A DNA stretch of 64,000 nt. Origin: VFJZ01 sp046598415 (lineage in GTDB: Bacteria > Actinomycetota > Thermoleophilia > Gaiellales > F1-60-MAGs149). Shown in pieces: positions 1 through 7,119 of the stretch. The translations under genes and the position numbers were made by a program. The notes beneath the pieces were generated by a model that worked only from the letters and a program-made list of their open reading frames with translations, did not search any database and was not told the DNA's origin. Position 1 is the stretch's first letter, and each line of letters starts with the position of its first letter. The stretch covers positions 130,204 through 194,203 of the forward strand of contig JBKJIG010000084.1 in assembly GCA_046598415.1 (NCBI GenBank), in the 5' to 3' direction.

Positions 1-1
1 G

Positions 2-1171
2 GTCGTCCGCGTCGGAGCGAACGTGCAGCCCGGCCAGGAGGTCGTCGTCATCGGCCAGGTCGAGCACGCGGAGACCTTCCGGGCGCTGGCGTGGGCCTCG
101 TACCGGGCCGGGGCGCGCCGGGTCACGCCGTGGTACGGCGACCAGGTCGTCCGCAAGGCCCTGATCGAGCACGGGCCGGCCGACGTGCCCGGCACCCCCG
201 ATCACCTGCTGCGCTGGGTCGAGGGCTGGACCGAGCAGGTCGCGGTCCTGAACATCGCCGGCGATCCGCATCCGGGGCTGTTCGACGACCTCGACCAGGC
301 GCGCGTCGCCGCGACCGAGCCGCACGACCTGCGCGCGGTCTACATCCCGAAGGTCGTGTCGGGCGTCGTCAACTGGGTGATCGCGTCCTCGGCCACTCCG
401 GCGTGGGCCGAGCGCGTGCTCGGCACGCCCGACGTCGACGGCCTCTGGGAGCTGATCGCGGCCACCACGCGCCTCGACGAACCGGACCCGGTGGCGGCAT
501 GGCGCGAGCACTGTGCGCGCCTCGAGGTGCGGGCCGCGACGCTGAACGGCCTCGCGCTCGACGCCGTGCGCTTCCGCGGCCCCGGCACCGATCTCGTCGT
601 CGGGCTGATACCGGAGGCGGAGTGGGGCGGCGGCGCGACGCGGACGACCGGCGGCATCGACATCGTCCCGAACCTTCCGACGGAGGAGGTGTTCACGTCG
701 CCCGACTGGCGCCGCACCGAGGGCACCGTGCGCTCGACGATGCCGCTGGTGGTGGGCGGCACGACCATGACGGGCCTCGAGATGCGCTTCGAGGGCGGGC
801 GGATCGTCGGCCTGCAGGCGACGACGGGGCGCGAGGTGGTCGCCGCCGACATCGCCATCGACGAGCAGGCGCCGTTCCTGGGCGAGGTGGCGCTGGTCGA
901 CGGCGACTCGGCCGTCGGCCGCACCGGGCGCATCTTCTACAACACGCGGTTCGACGAGAACGCGACCAGCCACATCGCCTACGGTGCCGGCATCGAGAAC
1001 GCGCTGCCGGCGCTCGCGGGCAGCCCCCGGGAGGCCTGGCTGGAGGCCGGCGTGAACCAGTCCGGCACCCACATCGACTTCATGATCGGTGGCCCGGGCG
1101 TCGACGTCGACGGCATCCGCCGCGACGGCTCGGTGGTGCCCGTGATCCGCGCGGACCGCTTCGTTCTCTGA
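2..1171 (+). CDS. M29-family aminopeptidase, 5'-truncated
   Basis: The reading frame is open from base 2 to the TGA at 1169-1171, so the true start lies upstream of the window; the GTG at 23 is internal to a conserved N-terminal stretch (VVRVGANVQPGQEVVV). The visible protein resembles thermophilic AmpS/PepS/aminopeptidase T metalloenzymes, which remove N-terminal residues from peptides using a dinuclear metal centre. The family's C-terminal metal-binding block is seen as FYNTRFDENATSHIAYG at about residues 308-324 (counted from the GTG at 23), preceded by an EVALVDGDS segment and followed by HIDFMIGGP. It is probably cytosolic. The next gene starts 86 bases downstream and appears unrelated. 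Family assignment is firm; substrate preference cannot be read from the sequence. Confidence 0.85.
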   Translation, partial: VVRVGANVQPGQEVVVIGQVEHAETFRALAWASYRAGARRVTPWYGDQVVRKALIEHGPADVPGTPDHLLRWVEGWTEQVAVLNIAGDPHPGLFDDLDQARVAATEPHDLRAVYIPKVVSGVVNWVIASSATPAWAERVLGTPDVDGLWELIAATTRLDEPDPVAAWREHCARLEVRAATLNGLALDAVRFRGPGTDLVVGLIPEAEWGGGATRTTGGIDIVPNLPTEEVFTSPDWRRTEGTVRSTMPLVVGGTTMTGLEMRFEGGRIVGLQATTGREVVAADIAIDEQAPFLGEVALVDGDSAVGRTGRIFYNTRFDENATSHIAYGAGIENALPALAGSPREAWLEAGVNQSGTHIDFMIGGPGVDVDGIRRDGSVVPVIRADRFVL

Positions 1172-1257
1172 TCGCGGCGCGTTTCGACCGGCAGGCCTCG
1201 CGTCGAATCACCCATTCGGGTGGTCACTCGTACCGCTTTTCGGGCGAAGTTAGCTCT

Positions 1258-1899
1258 ATGTCGCAGCCAGCCCCCCTCGGCACCGCCGAACCCGATCCCG
1301 TTTCGTCGTGCGACCTCGTCGCCATCGGAGACTCGGTCGATGTCACGGCCGGCCTCGTCTGCACGCGCGGGGTGATCGTCGGGATCGGTCCCACCCGCCT
1401 CACGATCTCCCTTGCCGGCGCCATCGAGCCCGACGTGATCACCTTCTCGCTCACCCGCACCGATCATGACGGTGCCGCGTGGAGCGCCGAGTGCCCGGGC
1501 CATGTGCTCGTCGGCGCCCGCCGTCTCGAGATCACGGAACGCGTCGGCTGGATCGCCGTCGATCGCCGGTCGGCCCGTGTCCACGCCGACCGTCGCTCGG
1601 TGCACGCCGAGTGGGAGGAGGGCCGGGCGAAGCAGCAGCTGCGCGGCCTCGTCGCGATGGACGTCTCGTCGTCGGGCTGCCGGCTGTCCGGCATCGGCTC
1701 GCCGCCGCCCAGCGGCGCGAACCTGCGCCTCGACATCTCGGGCACGACGTACGGCGAGTCGCAGTGGCTCTCCGCCCAGGTGATGCGCGTCGAGACCTCG
1801 GCCTTCGGCCGCTACCTGCTCGGCCTGCGGTTCGAGCTGGAGACGCCCGATGACTACGCCCGGGTGCTCGCCTGGCGCGAGGCATCGCTGCGCAGGTAG
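1258..1899 (+). CDS. PilZ-domain protein (probable c-di-GMP effector)
   Basis: A 213-residue protein starting at the ATG at 1258. An N-terminal beta-rich region of about 100 residues resembles a YcgR-N-type domain. It is followed by a PilZ domain marked by an Arg-rich segment (VDRRSARVHADR) and the diagnostic D-x-S-x-x-G signature (DVSSSGCRL). PilZ domains bind cyclic di-GMP and adjust motility, pili or exopolysaccharide output. No Shine-Dalgarno sequence is obvious; a TAGCTC box sits immediately before the start, so a leaderless message is possible. It is not co-directionally coupled to a recognisable motility gene. An HD-GYP protein, the kind that degrades c-di-GMP, lies at 18.6 kb, so both arms of this signalling system occur in the window. 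The PilZ call rests on the two motifs and the domain order. Confidence 0.75.
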   Translation: MSQPAPLGTAEPDPVSSCDLVAIGDSVDVTAGLVCTRGVIVGIGPTRLTISLAGAIEPDVITFSLTRTDHDGAAWSAECPGHVLVGARRLEITERVGWIAVDRRSARVHADRRSVHAEWEEGRAKQQLRGLVAMDVSSSGCRLSGIGSPPPSGANLRLDISGTTYGESQWLSAQVMRVETSAFGRYLLGLRFELETPDDYARVLAWREASLRR

Positions 1900-1924
1900 T
1901 GCACGCGGCCGCCTGATCTTCGGG

Positions 1925-1930
1925 TAGGCT
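1925..1930 (+). promoter_or_regulatory. Candidate -10 box for the rpmG-secE-nusG operon
   Basis: A TAGGCT hexamer lies 80 bases upstream of the rpmG start, matching the TAnnnT boxes found before several isolated genes in this window. No convincing -35 element is seen. The tentative call is a promoter giving an approximately 75-base leader. Confidence 0.3.
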
Positions 1931-2010
1931 TCGACCGCTGGCCGGCGCCCCGTCGGCTAGTGATGTCTGCCCCGAGGCAGGCGTCGGTATCCGAGCGAAG
2001 GAGCGGCATT

Positions 2011-2175
2011 GTGGCGAAGCCCGGTGCCCGCGTCGCGGTGACGCTCGCCTGCACAGACTGCAAGCGACGCAATTACCAGACGAAGAAGTCAAAGCGCAAT
2101 ACGCCCGATCGGATGGAGCTCGCGAAGTTCTGTTCGACCTGTGGCAAGCACACGGCCCACCGGGAGACCCGGTAG
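2011..2175 (+). CDS. rpmG: 50S ribosomal protein L33
   Basis: A 54-residue L33 starting at GTG 2011, chosen because AAGGAG at 1998-2003 is a well-spaced ribosome binding site and the product then begins MAKPGARVAV. Two CxxC pairs (CTDC and CSTC) form the zinc ribbon of the zinc-containing L33 type. The protein sits near the E site of the large subunit. It precedes secE by 7 bases, the common rpmG-secE-nusG arrangement. No tRNA gene is seen next to it. Confidence 0.93.
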   Translation: MAKPGARVAVTLACTDCKRRNYQTKKSKRNTPDRMELAKFCSTCGKHTAHRETR

Positions 2176-2182
2176 GCATCTC

Positions 2183-2497
2183 GTGGCGATCGATGACGAG
2201 ACGGCATCCGGCGAGCAGCCGGCCGACCCGCCCCGTTCGGCTGCCGCTGCGCGCCGGGCGGCGCGCGGCGCAGCCTCCGAGCACGAGGTTTCGCGTACGA
2301 CCCGCGGTGGTCCGATGCAGTTCGTCCGCGAGTGCATCGCCGAGCTTCGCCGGGTGGCGTGGCCCGACCGCGCGCACCTCTGGCAGGCGACCGCGGTGGT
2401 CATCGTTGCCGTCGTGATCGTCGGCACCTACCTGTACGCGCTCGACTCCGTCTTCAAGCCCCTTGCCGGCTGGATTGCCGGCAAGCAGGCTGGCTGA
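2183..2497 (+). CDS. secE: SecE subunit of the protein translocase
   Basis: A 104-residue single-span SecE. The start is placed at GTG 2183, just after rpmG; an in-frame start at 2141 would overlap rpmG by 35 bases and is less likely. About 50 residues of Ala/Arg-rich cytoplasmic sequence lead to the amphipathic region with the family motif RRVAWPDR. One hydrophobic span follows (around VVIVAVVIVGTYLYA) and then a short periplasm-facing tail. SecE clamps SecY (46.9 kb here) in the SecYEG channel. It is followed by nusG after 27 bases, as in most bacteria. Confidence 0.92.
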   Translation: MAIDDETASGEQPADPPRSAAAARRAARGAASEHEVSRTTRGGPMQFVRECIAELRRVAWPDRAHLWQATAVVIVAVVIVGTYLYALDSVFKPLAGWIAGKQAG

Positions 2498-2524
2498 GCC
2501 AGCAACTCCCTGTAAAGAAGGCAC

Positions 2525-3082
2525 ATGTTCCGCTGGTACGTCGTCAACACTTACTCCGGGCACGAGAAGAAGGTTCAGACCAATCTCGAGCACCGGCGCA
2601 AGTCCATGAACCAGGAGCACACCATCCGCCGGATCGTCGTTCCGACGGAGATGCAGGTGGAGACCAAGGACGGCCAGAAGGTCCAGGTCGAGAAGCGGGT
2701 CCTTCCGGGGTATGTACTGGTGCAGATGGACGCCAACGCCGAGACGGTGTCGCTGGTGCGCAACACGCCGGGCGTCACGGGCTTCGTCGGCATGAGCGGC
2801 GGAGGCGGCGGTGCCACGCACATGCCGGTGCCGCTGACGCAGACCGAGGTCGACTCGATTCTGCACACGGCCGCCGCGGCCGGTGCCGAGGTCAAGCCCA
2901 AGGCGCGGGCCGAGTTCACGCTCGGTCAGCCCGTCAAGATCACGTCCGGCCCGCTGTCCGATTTCGACGGTGAGATCATCGAGATCAACCACGAGGCCGG
3001 CAAGCTCAAGGTGCACGTCAGCATCTTCGAGCGCCAGGTGCCCGTCGAGCTGAAGTTCGACGAGGTCAAGAAGCTGGACTGA
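2525..3082 (+). CDS. nusG: Transcription termination/antitermination factor NusG
   Basis: A 185-residue NusG with an N-terminal NGN domain (MFRWYVVNTYSGHEKKV, then LPGYVLV) that binds the RNA-polymerase clamp. A Gly-rich linker around residues 97-103 joins it to a C-terminal KOW domain (GQPVKITSGPLSDFDGEI). NusG suppresses pausing and couples RNA polymerase to Rho or to ribosomal protein S10. An AGAAGG ribosome binding site lies just upstream of the ATG. Actinobacterial NusG often carries a long acidic N-terminal tail; this one lacks it and is close to the minimal length. It is probably co-transcribed with the L11-L1 genes downstream. Confidence 0.95.
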   Translation: MFRWYVVNTYSGHEKKVQTNLEHRRKSMNQEHTIRRIVVPTEMQVETKDGQKVQVEKRVLPGYVLVQMDANAETVSLVRNTPGVTGFVGMSGGGGGATHMPVPLTQTEVDSILHTAAAAGAEVKPKARAEFTLGQPVKITSGPLSDFDGEIIEINHEAGKLKVHVSIFERQVPVELKFDEVKKLD

Positions 3083-3136
3083 GTCCAGCCCGATGTGGGA
3101 GCCGGCGACCCCGGCGTTTGCACCACGAGGAGATCC

Positions 3137-3565
3137 ATGGCCAAGAAGGTCGTCAAGATCATCAAGCTCCAGATTCCCGCCGGGCAGGCGAACCCTGCCC
3201 CGCCGGTCGGCCCTGCGCTCGGCCAGCACGGCGTGAACATCATGGAGTTCTGCAAGTCGTTCAACGCCGCCACCAGCGGGGGGCAGCAGGGCCGGGTCAC
3301 GCCCGTCGAGATCTCGGTCTTCGAGGACCGCACGTTCACGTTCATCACGAAGACGCCGCCTGCGGCCGTCCTCATCAAGGAGGCGCTCGGCATCACCAGC
3401 GGCTCCGACGTGCCGAACAAGAACAAGGTCGGCACCCTGTCCAAGGACCAGCTGCGCTCGATCGCCGAGCTGAAGCTGGAGGACCTGAACGCGAACGACG
3501 TCGACGCCGCGATGCAGATCATCGCCGGCACCGCCCGCTCGATGGGCGTGGAGGTCGCGCGATGA
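3137..3565 (+). CDS. rplK: 50S ribosomal protein L11
   Basis: A 142-residue L11. The start is the ATG at 3137, preceded by GAGGAG at about 3127-3132; longer in-frame starts give a non-homologous leader. The N-terminal domain carries the conserved PPVGPALGQHGVNIMEFC segment that contacts translation factors and is where thiostrepton-class drugs act. The C-terminal domain binds the GTPase-associated region of 23S rRNA. The stop codon TGA (3563-3565) lies inside the first bases of an 83-base structured repeat that separates this gene from rplA. In many bacteria the two genes are nearly contiguous. Confidence 0.95.
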   Translation: MAKKVVKIIKLQIPAGQANPAPPVGPALGQHGVNIMEFCKSFNAATSGGQQGRVTPVEISVFEDRTFTFITKTPPAAVLIKEALGITSGSDVPNKNKVGTLSKDQLRSIAELKLEDLNANDVDAAMQIIAGTARSMGVEVAR

Positions 3566-3644
3566 GCACGCAACGGTGGGAGCGGAGCGAGCACCCTTGC
3601 GGGCGGTTGCGAACGACGTGCAAGACTCGGAACGGGGGCACGTC
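3562..3644 (+). repeat. 83-base two-hairpin repeat, copy A
   Basis: An 83-base unit beginning ATGAGC and ending directly before the GTGAGC start of rplA. By hand alignment it differs from the copy at 48207-48289 at 12 positions. Hairpin 1 (unit positions 8-40) pairs CGCAA with TTGCG and GGTG with CACC around one C-C mismatch, leaving a purine-rich 13-base loop. Hairpin 2 (positions 54-83) pairs GACGTGC with GCACGTC. In the other copies the last stem is GATGTGC with GCACATC, so a T-A pair has become a C-G pair. This supports selection on RNA or DNA structure. It is not an obvious L1-binding site and is not translated as a conserved protein. Confidence 0.85.
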
Positions 3645-4358
3645 GTGAGCGGGAAGAAGATGAAGGCCGCGAAGTCGCAGGTCGACCGCATGAAGGTCTA
3701 CCAGCCGCGTGAGGCCGTCACGCTCCTGAAGGAGCTCGAGACCGCGAAGTTCGACGAGACCGTCGAGGTCCACTTCCGCCTCGGCGTCAACGTCCGCCAC
3801 GCCGACCAGCAGCTGCGCGGCACGATCATGCTGCCGCACGGGACGGGCCGCACCGCCCGCGTCGCCGTGTTCGCCCAGGGCGACAAGGCGAAGGAAGCCG
3901 AGGAGGCCGGAGCCGACTTCGTCGGTGCCGACGACCTCGCGACCAAGATCCAGGAGGGCTGGACCGACTTCGACGTCGCCATCGCGACGCCCGACATGAT
4001 GGTCGTCGTCGGCCGGCTCGGGCGCATCCTCGGCCCGCAGGGCAAGATGCCGAACCCGAAGACGGGCACCGTCACGATGGACGTGGCGAAGGCCGTCGAG
4101 GAGGTCAAGGCGGGCAAGATCGAGTACCGCACCGACCGCTCGGGCATCGTGCACATCCCGATCGGCAAGAAGTCGTTCGAGCTGCCGTCGCTGATCGCGA
4201 ACTACGGCGCCGTGCTCGAGGAGATCCTGCGCGTCAAACCGTCGTCCGCGAAGGGACGCTACATCAAGAGCATCACGCTCGCCTCGACGATGGGCCCCGG
4301 GGTCAAGGTCGACTCCGGCCGCGTCCGCGACCTGATGGAGGACTCGGCCCAGAGCTGA
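3645..4358 (+). CDS. rplA: 50S ribosomal protein L1
   Basis: A 237-residue L1 starting at GTG 3645 (MSGKKMKAAKSQVDRM). A start at 3576 would translate most of the upstream repeat and is rejected. Conserved L1 segments include GRLGRILGPQGKMPNPKTG in the middle domain and the closing LASTMGPGVKVD. L1 forms the mobile stalk that releases deacylated tRNA and in many bacteria represses its own operon by binding mRNA. No Shine-Dalgarno sequence stands in front of the start; hairpin 2 of the repeat abuts the GTG instead, which may affect initiation. Confidence 0.94.
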   Translation: MSGKKMKAAKSQVDRMKVYQPREAVTLLKELETAKFDETVEVHFRLGVNVRHADQQLRGTIMLPHGTGRTARVAVFAQGDKAKEAEEAGADFVGADDLATKIQEGWTDFDVAIATPDMMVVVGRLGRILGPQGKMPNPKTGTVTMDVAKAVEEVKAGKIEYRTDRSGIVHIPIGKKSFELPSLIANYGAVLEEILRVKPSSAKGRYIKSITLASTMGPGVKVDSGRVRDLMEDSAQS

Positions 4359-4506
4359 GCCCACGCAACATTTCAACCGCGCTCGTCGCCCGAGACCGCC
4401 GGCAGTCGATAAGACCGGCGCAGGTGGCGCGCCGGTACCACCCGGGACTCCCCTGTTCCGTGTCGTGCCTGCGCCCGCCGTGATCCGGCGGGCGCTCGTC
4501 GTATAC
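4359..4506 (+). promoter_or_regulatory. Candidate L10-type leader upstream of rplJ-rplL
   Basis: This 148-base gap lies exactly where the autoregulatory L10 leader occurs in many bacteria. It contains GCCGG/CCGGC arms near 4399-4424, a GGTGG/CCACC stem-loop, and a perfect 10-base-pair hairpin at 4471-4495 (GCGCCCGCCG and CGGCGGGCGC). The last hairpin ends 11 bases before the GGAGGAGGTG ribosome binding site of rplJ. Known L10 leaders bind the L10(L12) complex to limit rplJL expression. The assignment is by position and structure only; no covariance model was run. Confidence 0.5.
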
Positions 4507-4523
4507 GGAGGAGGTGAATTCCA

Positions 4524-5051
4524 TTGCTCAAGTCCCAGAAGGCAGAGATCATCGCGCGGCTCGAGGACGAGATCCGCGAGTCGTCCGCGCTGATCGTCGC
4601 CGACTACCGCGGGTTGTCCGTCGCGGCGATCACGTCGGTCCGCACGGGCCTGCGCCCGCTCGACGCGACGTTCCGCGTCTCGAAGAACACGCTCACCCGC
4701 ATCGCCGCCGAGCGCGCCGGTAACGAGGGCCTCGTCGGCATGCTGACCGGTCCGAGCGCCATCGCGTTCTGCAAGGGCGACCCGGCAGCCGTCGCGAAGA
4801 AGCTGTCAGACCTCGCTCGCGAGAACCGCATCCTGCGCCTCAAGGGCGCCGTCGTCGAGGGTCAGACCCTGGACGAGGAAGGCGTCAAGCGCCTTGCCAC
4901 CCTGCCGTCGCGCGAGGTGCTGAACGGCCAGGTCGTCAGCGTCATCGCGGCACCGCTGCAGACGTTCGTGAACGTGCTCGCGGCCGCACCGCGCGAGTTC
5001 GTCGTCGTGCTCGACCAGATCATCCAGAAGAAGCAGGCGGAAGCCGCCTAG
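4524..5051 (+). CDS. rplJ: 50S ribosomal protein L10
   Basis: A 175-residue L10 starting at TTG 4524 (product MLKSQKAEIIARLEDEI), supported by the very strong GGAGGAGGTG site at about 4507-4516. The N-terminal rRNA-binding part has the conserved LIVADYRGLSV and RVSKNTL segments. The C-terminal helix that carries L7/L12 dimers ends QIIQKKQAEAA. TTG starts recur in this window (rplJ, rpoB, rpoC, rpmC, rpsM). It is followed after 25 bases by rplL, as expected for the stalk operon. Confidence 0.95.
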   Translation: MLKSQKAEIIARLEDEIRESSALIVADYRGLSVAAITSVRTGLRPLDATFRVSKNTLTRIAAERAGNEGLVGMLTGPSAIAFCKGDPAAVAKKLSDLARENRILRLKGAVVEGQTLDEEGVKRLATLPSREVLNGQVVSVIAAPLQTFVNVLAAAPREFVVVLDQIIQKKQAEAA

Positions 5052-5076
5052 GCAACCGCAGGAACAGGAGTTCACC

Positions 5077-5466
5077 ATGGCAGTTGATGTCGAAAAGGTC
5101 GTTGGCCAGCTCTCCGAGCTGACCGTGCTCGAGCTCGTCTCCCTCAAGGAGGCCCTCGAGGAGAAGTGGGGCGTCTCGGCTGCGGCCGCACCCGTCGCCG
5201 TGGCCGCACCCGCCGCCGGTGGCGGCGGTGGCGCCGAGGAGGCCGTCGAGGAGAAGACGTCGTTCGACGTCTGGATCATCGAGGCCGGCAGCTCGAAGAT
5301 CCCGGTCATCAAGGTGATCCGCTCGGCCACCGGCCTGGGTCTCAAGGAGGCCAAGGACGTCGCCGACGCCGCTCCGAAGGCCGTCAAGGAGGGTCTCTCG
5401 AAGGACGACTCCGACGCGCTCAAGAAGGAGCTCGAGGAGGCCGGCGCCACCGTCGAGGTCCGCTAG
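5077..5466 (+). CDS. rplL: 50S ribosomal protein L7/L12
   Basis: A 129-residue L7/L12. The N-terminal dimerisation domain (residues 1-32) is followed by an Ala/Pro/Gly-rich flexible hinge (about residues 36-60). The factor-binding C-terminal domain contains VIRSATGLGLKEAKD and closes with a Lys/Glu-rich helix. Several copies anchored on L10 recruit EF-Tu and EF-G. The ATG at 5077 follows an AGGAACAGGAG site. A strong hairpin terminator 33 bases after the stop separates it from the genes that here replace the usual rpoB neighbour. Confidence 0.96.
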   Translation: MAVDVEKVVGQLSELTVLELVSLKEALEEKWGVSAAAAPVAVAAPAAGGGGGAEEAVEEKTSFDVWIIEAGSSKIPVIKVIRSATGLGLKEAKDVADAAPKAVKEGLSKDDSDALKKELEEAGATVEVR

Positions 5467-5498
5467 AGCGCCTGCGGCGTTCATCTCGAAGGTCGTGT

Positions 5499-5524
5499 GG
5501 AGGGCCCCCGCCGTGGGGCCCTCC
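5499..5524 (+). terminator. Hairpin terminator after rplL
   Basis: A perfect 10-base-pair inverted repeat, GGAGGGCCCC and GGGGCCCTCC with a 6-base loop, lies 33 bases beyond the rplL stop. There is no T-run, as is common for GC-rich actinobacterial terminators. It fits transcription ending after the stalk operon rather than reading into rpoB. Confidence 0.7.
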
Positions 5525-5574
5525 GCCGTCCTCGGTGGCTACGCTCTAGTGGCGCGAGTCAGAAGTTCGCGGGC

Positions 5575-5670
5575 AGCTCAGTGCCGCGAAGCCGGCACCT
5601 GGTTCCCCACCGGGGAGCCCGGTGGGCTGCGTCCCGAACCCTCGGGCAGGCGTCCCGCCTGCCTCTCGGG
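5575..5670 (+). promoter_or_regulatory. Candidate structured leader with alternative hairpins
   Basis: The region between the rplL terminator and the first DUF2142-like gene holds several exact stem-loops: GTGCCG/CGGCAC (5581-5598), CCACCGGG/CCCGGTGG (5607-5625) and GGCAGGCG/CGCCTGCC (5645-5663). A competing 8-pair stem, GGTTCCCC with GGGGAGCC (5601-5619, one G-U pair), cannot form together with the second one. A TACGCT box near 5539 could be the promoter. The pattern resembles a cis-regulatory leader. I could not match it to a known riboswitch class, and GC-rich sequence makes chance stems common. Confidence 0.35.
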
Positions 5671-5739
5671 CCCGCTCCTTGCCAGACTTGTTCGCGACGC
5701 TGACCTGCCAATGAACTTCCGACTCACGACCCGAGAACC

Positions 5740-7119
5740 GTGACCGCCTGGGCCAAGCGACGTCGAGGGCCGCTCGCGATCACGCTGGCGTTCCTCGTGC
5801 TCGGGATGATGAACCTCATCCTGGTGCCGCCGTTCGTGCCGCGCGACGAGTCGTCGCACGTCACGTACGCCCTGGCGATCGCCGACGGCCGTTTCCCCCG
5901 CATCGACGACGTCAACCCGGCCGGGGCGATTCCGGGGCTGGAGCCGTTCAAGACCTGGACGGCCAACCACCCGCCCCTGTTCTACGTGCTCAGCGCCGTC
6001 CCGTTGGAGGCCGGCAAGGCGATCGACGAGCCCGTGCTCGGGCTGCGCGGCATGCGCCTGCTGAACCTGCTGTTCGGCGCCGTCGGCGTCTACCTGGCGG
6101 GCTCGCTCGGCGCGCTGCTGCTGCCGCGACGGCCCGAGGCGCCGACGCTCGCGGCAGCCGGCCTCGGCCTCGCCGGCGCGGTCGCCAACAACCTGGCGAT
6201 CGCCTACAACGACGGCCTTGGCATCGCCGCGGCGATCGCCCTGCTGGTCGTCGGCCTGAGGATCTTGCGCGACGGTCCGTCCCGGCGCCTGCTGGTGGCG
6301 CTGGCGCTGCTCGCCGCCGTCGGCAGCCTGGCGCGGTTCACCGTCTTCCTGGCGATCGGGTTCGCGGCGCTGCTCGCGGCGGGCGGCGTCTACCTGCACC
6401 GCCCGGCCCGCCGCCTGCTCGCCGCCGGCGCCGTGTTCTGCCTGCCGTTCGCCGCGGCGGCGGTCGCGTCGGGCTGGTGGTACATCCGCAACCGGCGCGA
6501 GTACGGCTCGTTCACGGGCACGAGCTTCATCATCCAGATGCAGGGGCGAGGGGCGCACGCTGGCTACCTCGAGCTGCTCCAGACGCCGTGGTTCTGGCGC
6601 AAGATGCACTCCGACATCTGGGGCGCCTTCGCGCGCTCCGGGTCGCTCGCCGGCTGGCCGCGCGAGATCCCCGAGACGGTGACCGTGATCGGCTGCTGCT
6701 GCCTGCTGATCGCACTCGTGCGCTGGTGGCGCTCGGGCCACCCGCCGCCCGACCTGCGCGACACGATCGCGTGGACGCTGCTCGGCCTGTTCGCGATCGC
6801 CAGCGTGTGGCAGATCGTCAAGTTCTACACGACGGGCGGCAACGCCCATGTGCGCTACCTGTTCGCGGCGCTGCCGGTGGCCGGCGCGCTCGGCACGATC
6901 GCCTTCCGCGTGTTCCCCGGCAACCGCCGCAACACCATCACGATCATCGTCGTCGGCGGTGCGATGGTGCTCGACTTCTACCTGCTGCGCCGCTTCTGCA
7001 ACGAGTTCAACCCGGGTGCCGACACGGGGCCGGTCGGCATCGTCGGTGCGGTGCTGCTGGCGGGCGCGTTCGTCATGGTGGCCCGCGAGCTGCGCCGGAT
7101 CGCACCCGGGAGCGGCTGA
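5740..7119 (+). CDS. Polytopic membrane protein, DUF2142/GT-C-like (paralog 1)
   Basis: A 459-residue integral membrane protein with about ten hydrophobic spans. Segments typical of DUF2142 and GT-C glycosyltransferases are visible. These are an acidic motif in the first outer loop (PPFVPRDESSHVTYA), TANHPPLFYVL, a WWYIRN motif after a central span, and GGNAHVRYL near the C-terminus. GT-C enzymes use lipid-linked sugars at the outer face of the membrane, with catalytic acidic residues in that first loop; the same role is inferred here but not shown. It starts at GTG 5740 with no strong ribosome binding site, and its stop overlaps the ATG of a paralog by one base, so the two genes form an operon. 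Confidence 0.6.
   Translation: MTAWAKRRRGPLAITLAFLVLGMMNLILVPPFVPRDESSHVTYALAIADGRFPRIDDVNPAGAIPGLEPFKTWTANHPPLFYVLSAVPLEAGKAIDEPVLGLRGMRLLNLLFGAVGVYLAGSLGALLLPRRPEAPTLAAAGLGLAGAVANNLAIAYNDGLGIAAAIALLVVGLRILRDGPSRRLLVALALLAAVGSLARFTVFLAIGFAALLAAGGVYLHRPARRLLAAGAVFCLPFAAAAVASGWWYIRNRREYGSFTGTSFIIQMQGRGAHAGYLELLQTPWFWRKMHSDIWGAFARSGSLAGWPREIPETVTVIGCCCLLIALVRWWRSGHPPPDLRDTIAWTLLGLFAIASVWQIVKFYTTGGNAHVRYLFAALPVAGALGTIAFRVFPGNRRNTITIIVVGGAMVLDFYLLRRFCNEFNPGADTGPVGIVGAVLLAGAFVMVARELRRIAPGSG

Noticed and set aside
3519..4376. Minus-strand frames across the 83-base repeats with similar short peptides (for example CPRTEDRTS)
   Set aside because: The similarity only reflects the nucleotide repeat on the opposite strand. 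The frames are antisense to rplA or secY-adk and lack start signals.
4359..4506. Intrinsic attenuator in the rplJ leader
   Set aside because: The 4471-4495 hairpin is perfect but has no T-tract and sits 11 bases from the ribosome binding site. I list the region only as a candidate L10 leader, not as a proven attenuator.
5575..5670. Cobalamin, cyclic-di-AMP or SAM-type riboswitch before the DUF2142-like genes
   Set aside because: A few bases resemble fragments of those motifs, but the conserved cores are not present in order, so no class is assigned.
5711..5743. Ten-codon frame (MNFRLTTREP) just before the first DUF2142-like gene
   Set aside because: It overlaps the next start and has no good ribosome binding site or sign of a leader-peptide mechanism; chance is likely.
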